A stretch of DNA of 7,860 nucleotides from Actinomycetes bacterium (GTDB taxonomy: Bacteria > Actinomycetota > Acidimicrobiia > Acidimicrobiales > Ilumatobacteraceae): NCBI GenBank assembly GCA_023417265.1, contig JAEZFY010000303.1, positions 1 through 7,860 of the forward strand, written 5' to 3'. Under the pieces are notes generated by a model. That model saw only the letters and a program-made list of their open reading frames with translations. It made no database searches and was not told the DNA's origin. The first letter of the stretch is position 1. Every line of letters starts with the position of its first letter. A program made the translations under genes and the position numbers. Shown here one piece after another: positions 1 to 5,536 of the stretch.

Positions 1-276
1 GAACTGCTCGGCGCACGCGACGTCGCCGCCGCCGGCCCACTCGCCCTGGTGCCCGACGGCTGGCTGGCCGTTCCGGTGTCGGAGTCGCCGCCGTCGGGTG
101 CCGTCACGGGCGACCGCGTGCGGGTCGCCAGCGAGGGCGTCGTGATCGCCGAGCAGGCGCTCGTGGTCGGGCAGGTCGACGCCGACGTCACCCTCGTCGC
201 CGTCCCGGCAGACGGGGCCGCGCTGCTCCCCCTGGCCGCCGACGCCGGCGCCCTGACCCTGCTCCGCGAGCCCTGA
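1..276 (+). CDS. C-terminal end of a probable SAF/CpaB-like protein (5' end outside window)
   Basis: Frame 1 is open from the first base to a TGA at 274-276, giving the last 91 residues of a longer protein. The segment LVPDGWLAVPVSES, then GDRVRVAS, then a hydrophobic strand-rich end with VTLVAVPADGAALLPLAADAG and a short LTLLREP tail, follows the layout of SAF-domain proteins of the CpaB/RcpC type. In these a 'bypass' segment is followed by 'PGDRVDV' and a C-terminal 'AVP-x-x-x-A-x-x-L-A-x-A-A-x-x-G-x-L-x-L' element. CpaB acts in assembly of Flp-type pili at the cell envelope, but related SAF proteins of unknown role are common in actinobacteria. The assignment comes from pattern recognition on a fragment, and no pilus gene is visible nearby. 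The gene converges on uppP with a 22-base gap. An internal ATG-like start at 49 is not needed, because the frame is open to the window edge. Confidence 0.55.
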   Translation, partial: ELLGARDVAAAGPLALVPDGWLAVPVSESPPSGAVTGDRVRVASEGVVIAEQALVVGQVDADVTLVAVPADGAALLPLAADAGALTLLREP

Positions 277-280
277 CAAG

Positions 281-294
281 CCCGGCGAGCTGGG
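281..294. repeat. Short imperfect inverted repeat between convergent genes
   Basis: CCCGGC-GA-GCTGGG lies in the 22-base gap between the two converging stop codons. It pairs with one G-T wobble but has almost no loop and no T-tract on either strand. It might slow transcription, but as an intrinsic terminator it is weak. Confidence 0.2.
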
Positions 295-298
295 TGTG

Positions 299-1129
299 TC
301 AGCGCCAGGGGGTGGCCAGGAGGCCGAGCACGAGCACGCCGACCACGCAGCGGTACACCACGAACGGGGTGAAGCTGCGCGTGCGCACGAGGGTCAGCGT
401 GCCCCACACGGCCGCCAGGCCGGACAAGAAGCTGGCGAGCACGCCGACCACGAGCGCCCCGGCGAGCCCCTCGGGGATGCCGTCGACCAGCAACCCGCCG
501 ACCTTGACCGTCACGGCCCCGAGGATCACCGGGAGGCTGAGCAGGAAGCTCAGGCGGGCCGCCGCGTCGCGGGAGAACCCGCGCTGGCGGGCGGCGGTCA
601 TCGTGATCCCCGAACGCGACGTGCCCGGGTTGAGGGCCAGCGCCTGGGCGGCACCGACGGTGAGCGCGTCGGCGAGCCCGAACTCGTCGATCGGGCGGGT
701 GGTGACGCGACGGTCGGCCCACCACAGGAGCAGGCCGAACACGATCAGCGACACGGCGATGATCGCCGGCGTGCCGAGCCGTTCGTCGATCCAGTCCTCG
801 AACAGCGCTCCGGCGAGCGCCGCCGGGATCGTCGCCACCACCAGCAGCCAGGCGATTCGGGCGTCGGTCCCGACCGGCCGCTCGCGCCGCCACACGAGGC
901 CGACGCCGCTCGACACGTAGCGCCACACGTCAGCGCGCAGGTACAAGACGACGGCGACGAGCGTGCCGAAGTGCAGTGCCACGTCGAACGCCTTCTCGAC
1001 GCCGGCGTCGCCGGGGGCGTCCCAGCCGAACAGCCAGCGGGTGAGGATCAGGTGCCCGCTCGACGAGATCGGCAGGAACTCCGACAGCCCTTGGACGAGC
1101 CCGAGCACGATCGCTTCGTAGAGCGGCAC
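299..1129 (-). CDS. uppP: Undecaprenyl-diphosphatase UppP (BacA family)
   Basis: This integral membrane phosphatase converts undecaprenyl diphosphate to undecaprenyl phosphate, recycling the lipid carrier for peptidoglycan and other envelope polymers. Overexpression in other bacteria gives bacitracin resistance. The 276-residue length matches the family (about 270). The first conserved region is at residues 13-27, QGLSEFLPISSSGHL, with Gln13 and Glu17 as the (E/Q)xxxE motif and His26 near the active site. The second is NPGTSRSG at 167-174, whose Arg172 corresponds to the essential Arg of the E. coli enzyme. Most of the remainder is hydrophobic and fits a polytopic membrane protein. The start is a GTG at 1127-1129, which places the QGLSE motif at the usual distance from the N-terminus. 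No strong Shine-Dalgarno is visible. The stop codon of pmbA ends 8 bases upstream, so uppP is probably the last gene of a tldD-pmbA-uppP transcript. Confidence 0.95.
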   Translation of the reverse strand: MPLYEAIVLGLVQGLSEFLPISSSGHLILTRWLFGWDAPGDAGVEKAFDVALHFGTLVAVVLYLRADVWRYVSSGVGLVWRRERPVGTDARIAWLLVVATIPAALAGALFEDWIDERLGTPAIIAVSLIVFGLLLWWADRRVTTRPIDEFGLADALTVGAAQALALNPGTSRSGITMTAARQRGFSRDAAARLSFLLSLPVILGAVTVKVGGLLVDGIPEGLAGALVVGVLASFLSGLAAVWGTLTLVRTRSFTPFVVYRCVVGVLVLGLLATPWR

Positions 1130-1137
1130 GGCCGGCG

Positions 1138-2478
1138 TTACGTTCCCGACAGCGTGACGCCGTCGACGACGAGGCTCACGCCGGCGGCCCGCATCGGCAG
1201 CCAGTCGACGTCACCGCCGACCTCGACCACGTCGAGCAGCATGCGCTGCAGTGTCGATGCGATCGTGAACTCGCGCACCGGCTCGGCGACCTGCCCGTTG
1301 CGGATCATCAGGCCCGAGGCGCCGGTGGAGAAGTCGCCGCTGACGGCGTTGACGCCCGAGTGGATGCCCTGCACCGACTGGACGAGCAGGCCGTCGCCGA
1401 CGGCGGCGATCAGCTCGGCTTGGCTGCGCGTTCCCGGGAGCAGCTGCAGCGCCAGCGCGCCGACACCGGGTGCGCCGGCGAACCCGCCGCGCACGGCGTT
1501 GCCGGTGGACACCGTGCCGGCCCGGCGCGCCGAGTACGAGCTGTGCATGAACCGTTGCAGCACGCCGTCGCCGATCAGGACGTTGCGGCGGGCGGCGAGG
1601 CCTTCGCCGTCGACGTCGGTGGCGGTGTAGGCGAGCGGGTTGGTGGGGTCGTCGACGAGCGTCACGTGCGGCGCCGCGATCGGTTCGCCGAGCCGGTCGC
1701 GGAACAGGCTGCGGCCCTTGACGACCGCTTCTCCGTTGAGCGTCGAGGCGATGATCGACAGGAACTGGGCGGTGACGAACGGGTCGAGCACCACCGTGAC
1801 GCGCTGCGATGCCGGCTTGGTGGCGCCGAGCAGGCGGGTGGCCCGCTCGGCGGCTTCGCGGGCGGCGCGTTCGAGGTCGATCAGGTCGGGCTGGCGGGCG
1901 ACACTGAACCCGAACCCGGTCTGGGTGTCGCCGCGATCGTCGGCGAGCGTCGACACGCTGACGTAGCAGCCGTTCTCGCTTCCGGCTTGGCGGATGCCGG
2001 TGGTGCTGGCGACCGCGGCCTCGCCGTAGGCGTCGGCGTAGTTGGCGTCGTCGATGCGCACCCGCCCGTCGGCAGCGAGCGTCCGCCGCTCGAGTTCCAG
2101 TGCCAGCTCGATCTTGCGTTCCGTGGGGAACCCGGCGAGGGCGTCGTTCCACAGCTCCTGGTCGGTGAGCTCGACCCCGTCGGGTTCGGCCAGCCCGGCC
2201 CACTCGTCGGGCTCGCCGAAGGCGACGTTGTCGCGAGCCTCGGCGAGCACCTCGGCGACGGCGTCCGCGGCGAGCGTGCCGGCGTAGGCGAATCCGGTGC
2301 GCCCGCCGGTGATCACGCGGATGCCGACACCCTCGGACTGGGCGGCGACGAAGTGTTCGATCTCGCCCTGGTAGACGCGCACGTCGGTTTCGCCGCCGCG
2401 GGCGACGAACGCTTCGATCTGCTCGCCGGGGCGGGCTTGGGCGACGATCCGGTCGGCGAGTTCGAGCAACTCGCTCAT
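1138..2478 (-). CDS. pmbA: TldE/PmbA, non-catalytic subunit of the TldD/TldE protease
   Basis: The 446-residue product has about the length of E. coli PmbA/TldE. In that system TldD and TldE form a heterodimeric metalloprotease that trims unfolded peptides, including the microcin B17 leader, and degrades the CcdA antitoxin. TldE itself lacks the metal site. The sequence fits: the N-terminal half has GVGIRVITGGRTGFAYAG, the shared PmbA/TldD fold motif. The region that would carry HExxxH in TldD reads VLDPFVTAQFLSIIASTLNG, with no such motif. The C-terminal part has GDFSTGASGLMIRNGQVAEP and FTIASTLQRML, which are typical of the family. The ATG at 2476-2478 overlaps the tldD TGA (ATGA), implying translational coupling. 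The reading frame remains open further upstream as far as 3129, but that stretch is an arginine-rich shadow of tldD and is not part of the protein. Confidence 0.94.
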   Translation of the reverse strand: MSELLELADRIVAQARPGEQIEAFVARGGETDVRVYQGEIEHFVAAQSEGVGIRVITGGRTGFAYAGTLAADAVAEVLAEARDNVAFGEPDEWAGLAEPDGVELTDQELWNDALAGFPTERKIELALELERRTLAADGRVRIDDANYADAYGEAAVASTTGIRQAGSENGCYVSVSTLADDRGDTQTGFGFSVARQPDLIDLERAAREAAERATRLLGATKPASQRVTVVLDPFVTAQFLSIIASTLNGEAVVKGRSLFRDRLGEPIAAPHVTLVDDPTNPLAYTATDVDGEGLAARRNVLIGDGVLQRFMHSSYSARRAGTVSTGNAVRGGFAGAPGVGALALQLLPGTRSQAELIAAVGDGLLVQSVQGIHSGVNAVSGDFSTGASGLMIRNGQVAEPVREFTIASTLQRMLLDVVEVGGDVDWLPMRAAGVSLVVDGVTLSGT

Positions 2479-3884
2479 GCCGCCGTGCCGCCGATCGTGA
2501 GGGCCTTCACGCGCAGCGTCGGCTGGCCGTCGCCGACCGGCACGCCCTGGCCGTCCTTGCCGCACGTGCCGGGCATGCCCATCGCGAAGTCGTTGGCGAG
2601 CATGTCGATGTCCTCGAGCACCTTCGGGCCGTTGCCGATCAGGTTGCCCTCGCGCAGCGGTTCGGTGATCTCGCCGTTCTCGATCAGGTAGGCCTCGGTC
2701 ATGCCGAACACGAAGTCGCCGGTGGCGGTGTTGACCGACCCGCCGCCGAGTTGCGCGACGTACACGCCGTGGTCGGTGGCGGCGACGATCTCGGCCGGGT
2801 CGTCGGGGCCGTCGAGCACGAACGTGTTCGTCATCCGCACCATCGGCAGGTGCATGTAGCTCTGCCGGCGACCGTTGCCTGACGGGCGACGGCCCTCCTT
2901 GCGGGCGCGCAGGTGATCCCACATGTAGTCGGTGAGCACGCCGTTCTCGATCAGCACGTTGCGTTGCGTCGGGTGGCCTTCGTCGTCGATCGCGACCGTG
3001 CCCCACTCGCCACCGATCGAGCCGTCGTCGACGAGCGTGACGAGCGGGCTGGCGACCAACTCGCCGACCTTGCCGGCGTAGACCGAGGCGCCCTTGCCGA
3101 CGAGGTCGGCCTCGAGCCCGTGCCCGCACGCCTCGTGGAACAAGACGCCGCCGGTGCCGCGCTGGATCACCACGGGCATCGACCCGGACGGCGCCGGGCG
3201 GGCGCCGAGCTTGACGGTGGCCTGGCGGGCCGCCTCGCGGGCGAGCTCCTCGACCGAGGCGAACGCCGCGTGTTGCTCGTCGAACAGCTCCCAGCCGATG
3301 GTGTGGCCGAGCGACTGGTAGCCGGTCTGCATTCCGGTGTCGCCGTCGGCGATCGCGCTGACGCGGAAGAGCACGCGGGTGACGTCGTCGGTGGCCAGCA
3401 ACCCGTCGGAGTTGGCGACGAGCACGCGCTTGCGGCTGTCGGCGTAGCCGGCCGACACTTGCACGATCTGCGCGCCGGCGGCCCGGGCGGCGGCGTTGGC
3501 GCGCTGGAGCAGTTCGACCTTGGCGGCCTTGGGCACGCCGCCGGGGTCGCGTTCGATCGGATTGACGATCCGTTGCGGGGCAGCCGTCAGGGCCACCGTG
3601 CGGGCCCCGCCGCCACCCTGGCTGGCAGCCGCTGCGGCGGCCCGCGCGGCGGCCGCCAACCCGTCGGGCGAGAGGTCGCTGGTGTGGGCGAAGCCGGTGG
3701 TCTCGCCCTTGATGACGCGGATGCCGGCGCCGCGGTCGCGGCCGCTGTTGACCTGTTCGATGCGCCCGTCGTCGAGACCGGCCGACGTGGATCGTTTGTC
3801 CTCGGCGTACACCTCGGCGAACTCTGCCCCCGAGCCGAGGGCGGTGTGCAGGGTGCGCTCGAGCACGTCCGGGTCGATCAACAT
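2475..3884 (-). CDS. tldD: TldD, catalytic zinc metalloprotease subunit
   Basis: This is the catalytic partner of TldE and a cytoplasmic peptidase. With the start used here the protein has 469 residues (E. coli TldD has about 480). The zinc motif HEACGH is at residues 250-255 (His250, Glu251, His255), and GTCGKDGQ near the C-terminus supplies Cys441, the third metal ligand in the known TldD structure. The N-terminal half carries GAGIRVIKGETTGFAHTSDL, the fold motif shared with TldE. An Ala- and Gly-rich stretch lies around residues 80-95. The start is ambiguous. ATG at 3884 has GGTGA 8 bases upstream and gives a family-like N-terminus, MLIDPDVLERTL. In-frame GTG codons at 3899 and 3896 have a weaker AGG upstream and would add 5 or 4 residues. 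Nothing nearby suggests a peptide-natural-product cluster, so a general peptide turnover role is the safer reading. Confidence 0.95.
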   Translation of the reverse strand: MLIDPDVLERTLHTALGSGAEFAEVYAEDKRSTSAGLDDGRIEQVNSGRDRGAGIRVIKGETTGFAHTSDLSPDGLAAAARAAAAAASQGGGGARTVALTAAPQRIVNPIERDPGGVPKAAKVELLQRANAAARAAGAQIVQVSAGYADSRKRVLVANSDGLLATDDVTRVLFRVSAIADGDTGMQTGYQSLGHTIGWELFDEQHAAFASVEELAREAARQATVKLGARPAPSGSMPVVIQRGTGGVLFHEACGHGLEADLVGKGASVYAGKVGELVASPLVTLVDDGSIGGEWGTVAIDDEGHPTQRNVLIENGVLTDYMWDHLRARKEGRRPSGNGRRQSYMHLPMVRMTNTFVLDGPDDPAEIVAATDHGVYVAQLGGGSVNTATGDFVFGMTEAYLIENGEITEPLREGNLIGNGPKVLEDIDMLANDFAMGMPGTCGKDGQGVPVGDGQPTLRVKALTIGGTAA

Positions 3885-3954
3885 CGTGTCGTTCACCACC
3901 GCGCCAGCCTACGAGCGGCCCTCGCTGGCGGGCGCTGCGATGTGACCGATGAGA

Positions 3955-3991
3955 TTGCCCGTTCCGCGGGCAAGCCGCGTTAGCTTGTCCG
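3955..3991. promoter_or_regulatory. Operator-like inverted repeats in the tldD/thioesterase divergent spacer
   Basis: TTGCCCG (3955-3961) and CGGGCAA (3967-3973) form a perfect 7-base inverted repeat with a 5-base spacer. The right arm, read as CGGGCAAG (3967-3974), also matches CTTGTCCG (3984-3991) in inverted orientation with one mismatch. There are thus three related half-sites in 37 bases, the last one next to the ATG at 3996. The set overlaps the presumed promoter of the rightward gene and lies about 55-105 bases upstream of the tldD start. A regulator binding site is inferred; an RNA hairpin in the leader is the alternative. Confidence 0.4.
3981..3986 (+). promoter_or_regulatory. Possible -10 element of the thioesterase gene
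   Basis: TAGCTT fits the actinobacterial TAnnnT pattern and ends 9 bases before the ATG at 3996. No Shine-Dalgarno precedes that ATG, so transcription may begin at or just before the start codon. No well-spaced -35 box is visible. TTGCCC at 3955 would leave a 20-base spacer. Confidence 0.3.
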
Positions 3992-3995
3992 GGCT

Positions 3996-4379
3996 ATGAA
4001 TGTTGCGGTCGGACTCCGCGGCGAAGCCCGCCTCGTCGTGAAGCAGGCCGACACCGCCCGAACCTGGGGTTCCGGCGACGTCGACGTGCTCGCCACCCCG
4101 CGCCTCGTGGCGCTGTTCGAGCAGGCCACGATCGACGCCCTGCGGGGCATCCTCGACGAGTCGCAGACCTCGGTCGGCATGCGCGTCCAGATCGATCACT
4201 TGCAGCCCACCCCGATCGACGCCGAAGTCGTCGTCGAAGCGCACCTCGAGCGGATCGAGGGACGCCGGATGACGTTCTCGGTCACCGCCTCCGACCGCGG
4301 CGGCCTCGTCGCCGCCGGCAAGGTCACCCGGGTAACGGTCGACGTCGACCGTTTCCTCGGCAAGTGCTGCCAGGGCTGA
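3996..4379 (+). CDS. FlK-like hot-dog thioesterase
   Basis: The 127-residue protein fits the single-domain hot-dog family named after FlK, the fluoroacetyl-CoA thioesterase of Streptomyces cattleya, which hydrolyses acyl-CoA thioesters in the cytoplasm. Compared with FlK from memory, the key residues fall at identical spacing: Thr34, Glu42, Gly61, His68 and Arg112 match FlK Thr42, Glu50, Gly69, His76 and Arg120. Supporting blocks are LVALFEQATIDAL (hot-dog helix), HLQPTPIDAEVVVEAHL and EGRRMTFSVTASDRGGLVAAGK. The two FlK lid phenylalanines (33 and 36) align with Gly25 and Asp28, so fluoroacetyl-CoA specificity is not indicated and the true substrate is unknown. The ATG lies close behind a possible -10 box without a Shine-Dalgarno. 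The gene is divergent from tldD and converges on the EamA gene with a 10-base gap. Base composition is like that of its neighbours. Confidence 0.85.
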   Translation: MNVAVGLRGEARLVVKQADTARTWGSGDVDVLATPRLVALFEQATIDALRGILDESQTSVGMRVQIDHLQPTPIDAEVVVEAHLERIEGRRMTFSVTASDRGGLVAAGKVTRVTVDVDRFLGKCCQG

Positions 4380-4394
4380 CCCGCCCGGTTCAGC
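4375..4394. terminator. Palindrome spanning both stop codons of convergent genes (weak terminator candidate)
   Basis: GCTGA (4375-4379) and TCAGC (4390-4394) form a 5-base stem that contains both TGA stops. Inside it CC/GG (4381-4382 with 4387-4388) can add two pairs after one mismatch. There is no T-tract on either strand, so efficient intrinsic termination is doubtful, but the position between two gene ends is right. Confidence 0.3.
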
Positions 4395-5298
4395 TACGGC
4401 GCTGCGTCAGATAGACGCCCGCCGACACCAGCAGCACCCCCACGATCCCGGCCGGGTCGAGCGGCTCGTCGAGGAACACCCACGCCAGCGCGGCGATCTG
4501 GATCAGCATCACGTTGTTGATCCCGGCCGCTTCGATCGCCGTCAACCGGCGCAGCGCGTGGTTCCAGAGCGTGAACGCGACGGCCGTGTTGACCACGGCC
4601 AGCCAGGCGACGATCAGCAGCGCCGGCGCCGACAGGCGCGGAACGTCCTCGGTGAGCAGCCCGATCACGTCGAGCAACACCGCGCCGATCGACATGCTGA
4701 TCGCCGTCACGAGCAGCACCGGGCGGCGTCCGGCGCGATTGACGTGGCGGCCGAGCAGGCCCCCGGCGGTGTTGGCGAGCAACGCCGTGAGCGCCGCGGC
4801 GATCCCGATGCGGGTCGCTCCGAGGCTGCCGGCGAAGTACGCCAGTGCGCCGACCGTCACGAGCACAGTGCCGGCGAGCTGCCCGGCGCTCGGCTGCTCG
4901 CCGAGCAGGGCCCGGCCGGCGAGCCCGACGGCGAGCGGCGTCAGCGAGAGCACGAGGCTGGTCGTCGCTGCCTGCTGGTGGGCGATGGCCACGAACTGGG
5001 CGCCCTGGGTGAGCGTGTAGAACACCACGCCGAGCACGGCCAGCCCGGCGAGCTCGATGGGGCTCCAACGCGGGGAACGGACGGGCACGCGGCGGGCGGC
5101 GACGGCGCCCCACAGCACGAGCGCGGCCAGCGAGTAGCGCAGCCCGGCGAACGTCACCGGGGGCAGGTCGGCGTCGTCGAGGCCGACCCGCACGAGCACC
5201 CACGACGAGCTCCACAGCACGGTGACGAGCAGGGCTGCGGCGACGGCCCGGGCGTGGCCGCGGGTGGGTTGGTCGGTTCGGTCGGGGTGGGTGCTCAC
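4390..5298 (-). CDS. EamA-family (DMT superfamily) transporter, probable exporter
   Basis: The 302-residue membrane protein has two tandem EamA repeats (about residues 16-150 and 165-298) and roughly ten hydrophobic segments, as is usual for drug/metabolite exporters. Repeat 1 opens with LLVTVLWSSSWVLVRVGL and repeat 2 carries AFTLWNHALRRLTAIEA followed by IAALAWVFLDEPLDPAGIVG, both characteristic. The start is taken as GTG at 5296-5298 because GGAGG (minus strand, 5307-5303) lies 4 bases upstream. The frame is open further to 5412, but the extra 38 residues would be arginine-rich and lie within a riboswitch. The gene sits directly behind that ykkC-class leader and a divergent MarR gene. The leader suggests that it exports the riboswitch ligand, possibly guanidine, or a related metabolite; this is inference. 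EamA proteins are diverse, so the family alone does not name a substrate. Confidence 0.92.
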   Translation of the reverse strand: MSTHPDRTDQPTRGHARAVAAALLVTVLWSSSWVLVRVGLDDADLPPVTFAGLRYSLAALVLWGAVAARRVPVRSPRWSPIELAGLAVLGVVFYTLTQGAQFVAIAHQQAATTSLVLSLTPLAVGLAGRALLGEQPSAGQLAGTVLVTVGALAYFAGSLGATRIGIAAALTALLANTAGGLLGRHVNRAGRRPVLLVTAISMSIGAVLLDVIGLLTEDVPRLSAPALLIVAWLAVVNTAVAFTLWNHALRRLTAIEAAGINNVMLIQIAALAWVFLDEPLDPAGIVGVLLVSAGVYLTQRRS

Positions 5299-5302
5299 AG
5301 GT

Positions 5303-5312
5303 CCTCCGGAGG
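5303..5312 (-). promoter_or_regulatory. Ribosome binding site of the EamA gene inside a CCTCCGGAGG palindrome
   Basis: On the minus strand GGAGG is followed after ACCT by the GTG start. The five bases directly before it are CCTCC, its exact complement. The two cannot fold on each other without a loop, but CCTCC offers an anti-Shine-Dalgarno for rearranged leader folds. The site fixes the start at 5298. Confidence 0.75.
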
Positions 5313-5315
5313 GCG

Positions 5316-5334
5316 CGTCGAATCGGCGCCGACG
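5316..5334 (-). promoter_or_regulatory. Possible expression-platform hairpin of the riboswitch leader
   Basis: On the minus strand CGTCG and CGACG form a 5-base stem around a 9-base loop. An alternative pairing GGCGC with GCGCC reaches closer to the ribosome binding site. There is no T-tract, so control of translation start rather than of termination is the likelier mode. The fold is not computed. Confidence 0.3.
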
Positions 5335-5440
5335 TCTCCACTCGAGGCTTTTGTCCCATGAGGTGCGAGCCGGATATGTGGGCCTTCTGTGACGCTCGGA
5401 CCAGCCCCGCACCTGCGTGCGGGCGGAACCCTAGTCACCC
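5335..5440 (-). promoter_or_regulatory. ykkC-class riboswitch (probably guanidine-I), upstream of the EamA gene
   Basis: Read on the minus strand, the leader contains in order: CTAGGGTTCCG (5434-5424), a perfect 7-base hairpin CCCGCAC-GCAG-GTGCGGG (5423-5406), CTGGTCCGAG (5404-5395), and GGGACAAAAGCC (5357-5346) followed by GGAGA (5339-5335). These are the conserved blocks of the ykkC RNA, in the right order. GTGAC (5438-5434) pairs with GTCAC (5393-5389) to close the first domain, and CCCA can pair with TGGG to form the third helix. ykkC aptamers of subtype 1 sense guanidine and turn on exporters or urea carboxylase-type genes; variants sense ppGpp, PRPP or nucleotide diphosphates. The block after AAAAGCC reads TCGAGTGGAGA rather than the usual CGGGAGA, so the ligand class is less certain than the family. 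A promoter ends about 18 bases upstream and the ribosome binding site lies about 28 bases downstream, which fits a cis-acting leader. Confidence 0.87.
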
Positions 5441-5457
5441 TTCGATCGGTGGCCGGG

Positions 5458-5485
5458 AGGCTAGCCGCCAACCGCCGTGCGACAA
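5458..5485 (-). promoter_or_regulatory. Promoter of the riboswitch-EamA transcript
   Basis: On the minus strand TTGTCG (5485-5480) and TAGCCT (5463-5458) are separated by 16 bases, a good sigma-70-like arrangement. Transcription would start near 5451, about 11-13 bases before the first aptamer helix, and give a leader of about 150 bases. The fit between promoter and aptamer supports both calls. Confidence 0.6.
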
Positions 5486-5491
5486 TGGTTC

Positions 5492-5514
5492 GCCACACGA
5501 ACTGTTCGTGGGGC
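5492..5514. promoter_or_regulatory. Near-perfect 23-base palindrome, probable MarR operator
   Basis: The core is CACGAAC-T-GTTCGTG (5496-5510), flanked by GCC and GGC. Ten of eleven base pairs match; only 5495/5511 does not. A third half-site GTTCG lies at 5488-5492. The palindrome ends 22 bases before the marR ATG and begins 7 bases upstream of the -35 box of the divergent EamA promoter. Size, symmetry and position are typical of an autoregulatory MarR-family site. Binding is inferred. Confidence 0.6.
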
Positions 5515-5521
5515 TCACCAG

Positions 5522-5527
5522 TAGCGT
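5522..5527 (+). promoter_or_regulatory. Possible -10 element of the marR operon
   Basis: TAGCGT ends 9 bases before the ATG at 5537, the same layout as before the thioesterase gene at 3996. No Shine-Dalgarno is present, which points to a leaderless or nearly leaderless transcript. No clear -35 box is seen; the palindrome occupies that region. Confidence 0.35.
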
Positions 5528-5536
5528 GGTCGGCCG

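Noticed and set aside
281..294. Intrinsic terminator between the SAF-like gene and uppP
   Set aside because: The stem is short, the loop too small and no T-tract follows, so it is kept only as a weak inverted repeat.
2479..3129. A 217-residue N-terminal extension of PmbA
   Set aside because: It is the out-of-frame shadow of tldD, with Arg-rich low-complexity sequence. The PmbA family start lies at 2478, coupled to the tldD stop.
299..3884. A peptide natural-product (RiPP) cluster around tldD/pmbA
   Set aside because: No precursor peptide, modifying enzyme or dedicated exporter is seen next to the pair, so the protease genes look like housekeeping.
296..3983. Long open frames on the plus strand opposite uppP, pmbA and tldD (several of 350-440 codons)
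   Set aside because: They mirror the leftward genes. In GC-rich DNA the antisense frames stay open by codon bias. Their products are Arg-, Ala-, Gly-, Asp- and Glu-rich without recognisable domains, while the minus-strand genes have clear family motifs.
5299..5412. A 38-residue N-terminal extension of the EamA protein
   Set aside because: It overlaps the riboswitch and the ribosome binding site, is Arg-rich, and would precede a normal EamA N-terminus. GGAGG upstream of GTG 5298 fits better.
5295..5498. A 67-codon minus-strand frame across the marR/EamA spacer
   Set aside because: It runs through the promoter, aptamer and ribosome binding site, has no domain signal and is explained by the RNA leader.
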